In this document: in pieces, positions 59,901-64,000 of the stretch
Numbering within the stretch: the first letter of the stretch is position 1
Layout: the number at the start of each line of letters is the position of its first letter
Source: Lineolata rhizophorae
Lineage: Eukaryota; Ascomycota; Dothideomycetes; Lineolatales; Lineolataceae
Direction: 5' to 3'
NCBI GenBank assembly: GCA_010093515.1
Contig: MU001671.1
Location: 1,186,282-1,250,281 of the forward strand
Length of the DNA: 64,000 nt
Notes under the pieces: generated by a model
Database searches by the model: none
The model's input: only the letters and a program-made list of their open reading frames with translations
What the model was told of the DNA's origin: nothing
Translations under genes and position numbers: made by a program

Positions 59901-62244
59901 GGGTCCTGTTGTTGCTGAGTCTGTTCCAACCGAGGAAGTTGCTACGAAAGAAGACGACGCTGTAAAGACGAGAGCAGAGGCTGTTGCGAAGGAAGATGTT
60001 TCTACGATGCCAGACGAGACCCCTGCTGAGTCTGAGACTGTTGGTACCGAGGTTGCCGAACCAAATACAGTGGAGGTGGAAGCCGCCAAATCCGTCATTG
60101 CTGATTCCGATACCCAAGTGAAGTCAGCATCTGCCAAACCCGCTGTTGACAACCCGGAAAGCGAAAAGGCCGAACCCTCATCTACTTCAGTTGAATCCCC
60201 CGATGTAGATGCAGGACAAAACCCCCACTCTGATGTTGTTGAACCAACCAATATACAGAGCGTCAAATCTCCTACACAAATCGATAAGCCGGAATCTGCC
60301 CCTGTTCAAGAGGCTCAGGCTAGTGAACAAGCCAATCCGGACAATCTACCTCAGTCCACCGACGAAATCGCAACTTCCGGTGAGCAACCTGTGACAAAAG
60401 AACCAGAGCAGGTTGTAGCCCAAGTGGTATCCGATCCCGATAGCGATCGAACTCCTGAAACTGCAACGGACATCCCAGGGCTAGCTTCCGGAGACCGTGA
60501 ATCTTCAAGTGATAGTGGAGCGCCACAACCTGTTCCTGAATCTCCTATGGCCGATGTTTCAGAACCCATACCTCAGTCTATAGCGCCTGCAGCAGCGGAC
60601 GAAAAGCCTTCTGAATCATTGACGAATTCCTCGGAACCAGAAGCACCGGCGGAAAAATCAGTTGAAGTTCCTAAATCACAATCTACTTCCGAGCCCGCTT
60701 CTGCCTCCGCCCAGGTTGAACCGGAGGTGACCGCTGGTGAAAAGGAAGTCCGAGGTACTGAAGCAGAAGGCGCAACGACTTCGCCGTCTTCTGCCGAGGA
60801 AGTTACAAACCCTGAATCAGATGCTGCTCCAAAGTCGGGATCTCTTCCCGAGCAAGAGGCTACTGTTCATGACTCTGAGGCCGCTACCAAGTTGGACGGC
60901 CCCTCCGAAAATGTAGTCACAGCTCCTGAACCAGCGGCTGTCACCACACCGGAGCCTCTTCAAGAGCAAAAGAACACAGTACCGGAAACGGAGCCTGAAG
61001 TCAAACCGGAGTCTTCTGCCACGCAAGAGCTCACAGCTTCTGGGGCCGGGTCTGCTGAAGACCAACCGCCTACTAAGGTAGAAGCCAACTCCGAATCCGG
61101 ACCCATGAATGACAGTATTGCTGCCGCCAAGTCATCTGACCCGGAACCTGTGCCTGCTGAACCAACCACTGGACAACTCCAAGGTCTAGGCTCTGGTGAC
61201 GGCCACAACAAGGATGAAGCGGCGGAATCAGCGATCGAACAGCAAGCATCGAACCTTGAAGAGCCCACTGTTAGTGAGTCGGCTGTTAACGAGTCGACTC
61301 CCGTGGCTGAGAATAGGAGTGTGAAGGAGCCAATTGCTGAACCTGAGAAGCCGATCGAGCCGGATTCTACTCCTGATGCTTCCCCTGCGGCTACGGAAGG
61401 CCCCACAACCGGCCAAGATGTGGCGGACTCTACGACTGAATCGAACACGGCACCACCTGCCGAGTCTACACCACAGCCGGCTGCCGAACCAACCGAGGAA
61501 GCCGCAGCAAAGCTCGAAGTGGGATCCTCGACGGAGACACTGGGTGATGCGCGTGCTGATACGCAAGCCGAGTCGTCGGCCCTAAAGAGTGGCCCTGAAT
61601 CTGGACCTACTGAATCGCAAGAGCCTGCATCGACTGTTGCGGAGTCAGTGGGGCTGGATGTCCAACCAGAAACGGTAGCTAAAGAGCCAGCCGCATCCAC
61701 TGATGCCGTCAATAACTCGGACCCATTTGACACCGAACAGAGGCCAGCTGAGGAATCGAAGAACTCGGCCAACGGCGCAAGCACGGATGTGCTCAGTGGA
61801 GCGGAGCTGCCAACTGAGTCCCAGCAGCAGGCGGTTGACACTTCACAAGACTCCAAGCCGGATCTCGAAGGCCGGACTTCTGTGAGTCCAAGCGAAGATA
61901 CGGTGATCAGCCCCACGTCCAAGGATGGCCAAGGGGATGGAGAAAGCTCTGCCGCAAATTCGCCTACGTCGGTGGAAACGACGCAGACGGAAGTCGAGCC
62001 GGGGTCAGCTGATAAGGCTGGCGAACTTTCGCCTCCCAAAGACGCTGGTATGACGGAGAAAGCTAGTGAAGACAAGGAATCAGCGGGAGCTGTCACAGAA
62101 GAAGCGGAGGAGAGTACGCAAACGCGTGAGCCGACCTCGCACGTAAAGAAAGATTCAGTCATTCCAGACGTGGTTGAGGAGAAGCAGTCGGCTACAGCAG
62201 CAGTTGCAGAGGTCCCCGAAAGTCCTCAAAAGACCGAGGCCTAG
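53944..62244 (+). CDS. Giant repetitive coiled-coil protein (2,726 residues)
   Basis: Three exons: 53944-53978, 54039-54678 and a single 7.5-kb exon 54739-62244. The short first exon is chosen because its GTAATT donor is in phase with the acceptor at 54038, behind a TTCTAACTC branch. Residues 1-115 are basic and Ser-rich (LSRKLSRKS, DKENAPP, LPKRSSSVRRAYHRIFGG). About 135-1866 is almost unbroken coiled coil: irregular heptads, then 30 units of about 24 residues (591-1349), then three 38-residue units (1423-1536), then Lys/Glu/Ala helices. About 1867-2726 is Pro/Glu/Ser/Thr/Ala-rich and acidic, very probably disordered. No motor, membrane or enzyme domain is visible. The build resembles organelle tethers or septal and cortical scaffolds of filamentous fungi, but I do not recognise the protein. 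Long antisense frames are shadows of its composition. Confidence 0.88.
55834..58110 (+). repeat. 30 tandem coiled-coil units of about 24 residues
   Basis: Within the giant gene, residues 591-1349 divide into 30 consecutive units with the pattern TKxDLExAQAKIAELTxDxExHxS. Twenty-three units are exactly 24 residues. Units 5-7 have 31, units 8 and 9 have 34, unit 11 has 21 and the last has 25; the lengths sum to the 759 residues observed. Conserved positions are K-x-(D/E)-L-E near the start, (I/V/L)-x-(E/Q/K)-L-T in the middle, and (A/S) before the next unit. DNA copies have diverged, so the array is old or strongly drifted. Confidence 0.9.
58330..58671 (+). repeat. Three 114-bp (38-residue) tandem repeats
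   Basis: Copies at 58330-58443, 58444-58557 and 58558-58671 each begin with the codons for His-x-Glu-Leu and contain QHETLKEKL, TLEADLQKSQDALK and AEEA. They stay clearly similar at the DNA level, unlike the 24-residue units upstream, so this duplication is more recent or is homogenised. A partial fourth start (HAELKEKH) follows. Confidence 0.9.
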
Positions 62245-63045
62245 AGATCGGGGTGCCGTTGCTGGCCAGAATGTCGCATTTCGTTTGATGATTTATTGAC
62301 GGTTTAGCGTTTTGTTTACTTGTAATGTTCGCCTCGAAAAATCGAGATGGCTGTCTCGCTTGAGAAGTTGCGCACCCATATTAGCGAGGCGCGAGGCCTC
62401 CGCCCAGTCTGTCGATTTCTGTATCTAGTTTCTCCTTGCATCATGCCGCATTCGCTCTATACCCAATGTTTTTGCAAATATGGCCCAGAATGGTACGAAT
62501 ATACTCATGGCGTGTTGTTTCACAAGACTTTTCAGCTAGGTTCTCAACCGGGTTTTGTGCAGTGCAAGTGCGTGATGGTATCTGCAACGTTTACTCCGAA
62601 TTAGCTGGTGTGCGACGCACTGTAGCGCGAGTAACTATCTCGAATAAGAAAAGTGTGTGCTGTTGGAAGCAGGGAAAGTATTTGGCGCTTTGATATTGAA
62701 ACCGTTGCCAGATAATTAAGAATCGTCCAAATAAAGAGTCGTACCAGAGTCATTCCATGAAGGAGGTATTTCTTGCCCGGTAACGGATAAGGTGTGCGTG
62801 AAGTAAGGTAGAAGGCTGCGATAATTGCATTGTGAAATGGTCCGTAACCTAGGACAAATGTGTTGTAAAACAATTTCTTCATCGAACACATGGCAGCGTG
62901 ACGAGTGGTGGACGTCGTGAACTGGCACGGCACATACCCAAGAAAACGGGACCCGAATAGGCAGTTGAGTTTCTACCAAGATTTTACACTATATATATTA
63001 CTTTATTTCCGAAACTGACCACAAGCGCCTGCTAAGCAGGTTGTA
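62245..63045. other. Intergenic between coiled-coil gene and tRNA
   Basis: About 800 bp of mostly AT-rich sequence including the 3' UTR of the giant gene. Frames of 85-110 codons overlap on both strands and show no family pattern. Confidence 0.5.
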
Positions 63046-63136
63046 CTCCGCTTGGTGTAGTTGGTTTATCACGTTCGGCTGTAATGGAAACTCCAATGTT
63101 ACCGAAAGGTCCCTAGTTCGATTCTGGGAGCGGAGA
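63046..63136 (+). tRNA. tRNA-Tyr (GTA) with 16-nt intron
   Basis: Cloverleaf read by hand. The acceptor stem CTCCGCT pairs with AGCGGAG, followed by discriminator A at 63136. The D arm has a three-pair stem GTG/CAC and a GG-containing loop. Anticodon stem TTCGG pairs with CCGAA, loop C-T-G-T-A-A-(intron)-A, so the anticodon is GTA at 63081-63083. The T arm is CCTAG/CTGGG with loop TTCGATT. The intron, 63085-63100, follows position 37, the standard site in eukaryotic nuclear tRNAs, and intron-bearing tRNA-Tyr is the rule in fungi. As usual, no CCA is encoded. A T run downstream fits Pol III termination. Confidence 0.95.
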
Positions 63137-64000
63137 CTTACTTTTTGCCTTTTTTTTTTCCCTTCTTACTTTGTCTTCTTGTCCCCTTATCTTGTGACAT
63201 GGCCTAACAAATGATTCTTTCCGTATAGACTTGGTAGTGCAGCGGTGCTCCAAGTGTGTTACGACCTCTTGTCGAAGCAACGGACAGTTTTGGGAAGTCC
63301 TCACCAGGCTATTTTCAACGCGCATGACTCTCGCAGCTCTTGGAAGCTTGACCGAAGACAGTTTACATCTAATTCATGGAGCCCATTACTAGCTGAAAAT
63401 TCGTAACTCGCGGTACCTAGCCCCTAGCAGTTTTATGCTATATTGCTTGCATGCGTCGAAAGTTTTGTGGGATTATATTTAATTGCAAGAACTAGCTCCA
63501 CGGTAAAGGTAAGTCGTCAGTCTAGCCCACCTCAGTGTAGTCGGCTTGCAGAGTGTCGCGGCGCGTTCGTCTCCGCCGCTGAATCGTAGGTATTATTAAT
63601 GGAAAATAATAACTATAATATATATACCGGTAAAATGAAAAGCCAAAACAAAAAAAAAAAAAGGAAAATCGTTTGAAAGCTTATAGGACGCTCAATGACC
63701 GCTGTCTCCCGTCCCCCTTTTCCTCAGCCCGTGGTCTGGTTTTGTCCCGAGCGCCTGCCTGCCCGCCCTTTGCCATTCCGTACCGAAGCGAGCGACCCTG
63801 TTCGACAGTGGCAAGAACCAGAAGGGGAAAGAGGGAAAAAAAAAAACCCAAAAAAAAGATAGCACGCAAGAGGGAGTCCGTACAACAGAAGCAGCCAGCA
63901 GACCCTCAAGAGAGGAAAACTAAAACGAATTTCCCACGGACTCGCCCCTCCAACCCTATCCCCCACCTCCCCCATTCATCAACGCCCCACCCCCTTCTTC
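63137..64000. other. Window end, no gene seen
   Basis: After the tRNA terminator there is AT-rich sequence, a run of 13 A at about 63649-63661 and further A runs near 63838-63857, then a CCT/CCC-rich end. These may be flanks of a gene beyond the window. A hairpin with a GCGGCG/CGCCGC stem lies at about 63558-63582. Nothing can be named. Confidence 0.4.
63142..63159 (+). terminator. RNA polymerase III terminator of tRNA-Tyr
   Basis: A run of five T starts 6 nt after the mature 3' end and is followed by a run of ten T at 63150-63159. A T run shortly after a tRNA gene is the normal Pol III stop signal. Confidence 0.85.

Noticed and set aside
54829-62162. Several long minus-strand frames inside the giant coiled-coil gene
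   Set aside because: Ser/Leu-rich mirror images of Glu/Lys/Ala codons; the plus strand has the single long frame and consistent splice sites.
63525-63590. Hairpin with tRNA-like A-box sequence near the window end
   Set aside because: The stem closes a 10-nt loop instead of 7, and no acceptor stem or T arm is found.

Overview
The window is nuclear DNA of a filamentous ascomycete (Pezizomycotina). The genes are protein-coding and separated by 0.1-3 kb. They are interrupted by short introns (45-260 nt) with GT..AG ends and CTAAC/CTGAC-type branch sites. The protein families present (Hlj1, Aim19, DUF3984, Gpi10, Sts1/Cut8, Rho1, Elp1, Cox8, Mtr4) fit that group. I cannot place the species more closely. 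I saw no intact mobile element, CRISPR array or rRNA gene. All coordinates, splice sites and translations were worked out by eye from the sequence; every multi-exon model below keeps reading frame across its junctions.

Layout. 1-3 kb: the 5' end of an ER J-protein gene (HLJ1, minus) is divergent from AIM19, followed by a small multi-spanning membrane protein. 4.5-9.0 kb: a large CaMKK-type kinase (SNF1/AMPK-activating type, minus). 9-12.1 kb: a GC-rich non-coding stretch. 12.1-17.3 kb: GPI10 (plus) runs tail to tail into a DUF3984 protein, with a GNAT acetyltransferase next to it. 18.5-22.4 kb: a Siw14-like phosphatase and a mitochondrial carrier. 22.4-25.4 kb: a gene-poor gap, then a small Cys/Tyr-rich protein. 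26.1-29.9 kb: a mitochondrial ACOT9-type thioesterase divergent from an unrecognised 487-residue protein. 31.2-34.9 kb: UFD2. 38.0-39.1 kb: RHO1. 40.9-46.0 kb: ELP1 and COX8 (both minus). 46.4-49.8 kb: MTR4, divergent from COX8. 50.8-51.8 kb: STS1. 53.9-62.2 kb: a 2,726-residue coiled-coil protein. 63.0-63.1 kb: an intron-containing tRNA-Tyr.

Function. This is mainly a housekeeping region: ER and mitochondrial biogenesis (HLJ1, AIM19, COX8, carrier, thioesterase), GPI-anchor and cell-wall signalling (GPI10, RHO1), ubiquitin/proteasome (UFD2, STS1), RNA and tRNA metabolism (MTR4, ELP1, tRNA-Tyr) and nutrient signalling (kinase, phosphatase). Nothing suggests a gene cluster with one joint function.

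The least ordinary items are the coiled-coil giant, built on 30 consecutive units of about 24 residues plus three 38-residue units; GC-AG introns in RHO1 and MTR4; the small Cys/Tyr-rich protein; and the unrecognised acidic-tailed protein at 28.3-29.9 kb.
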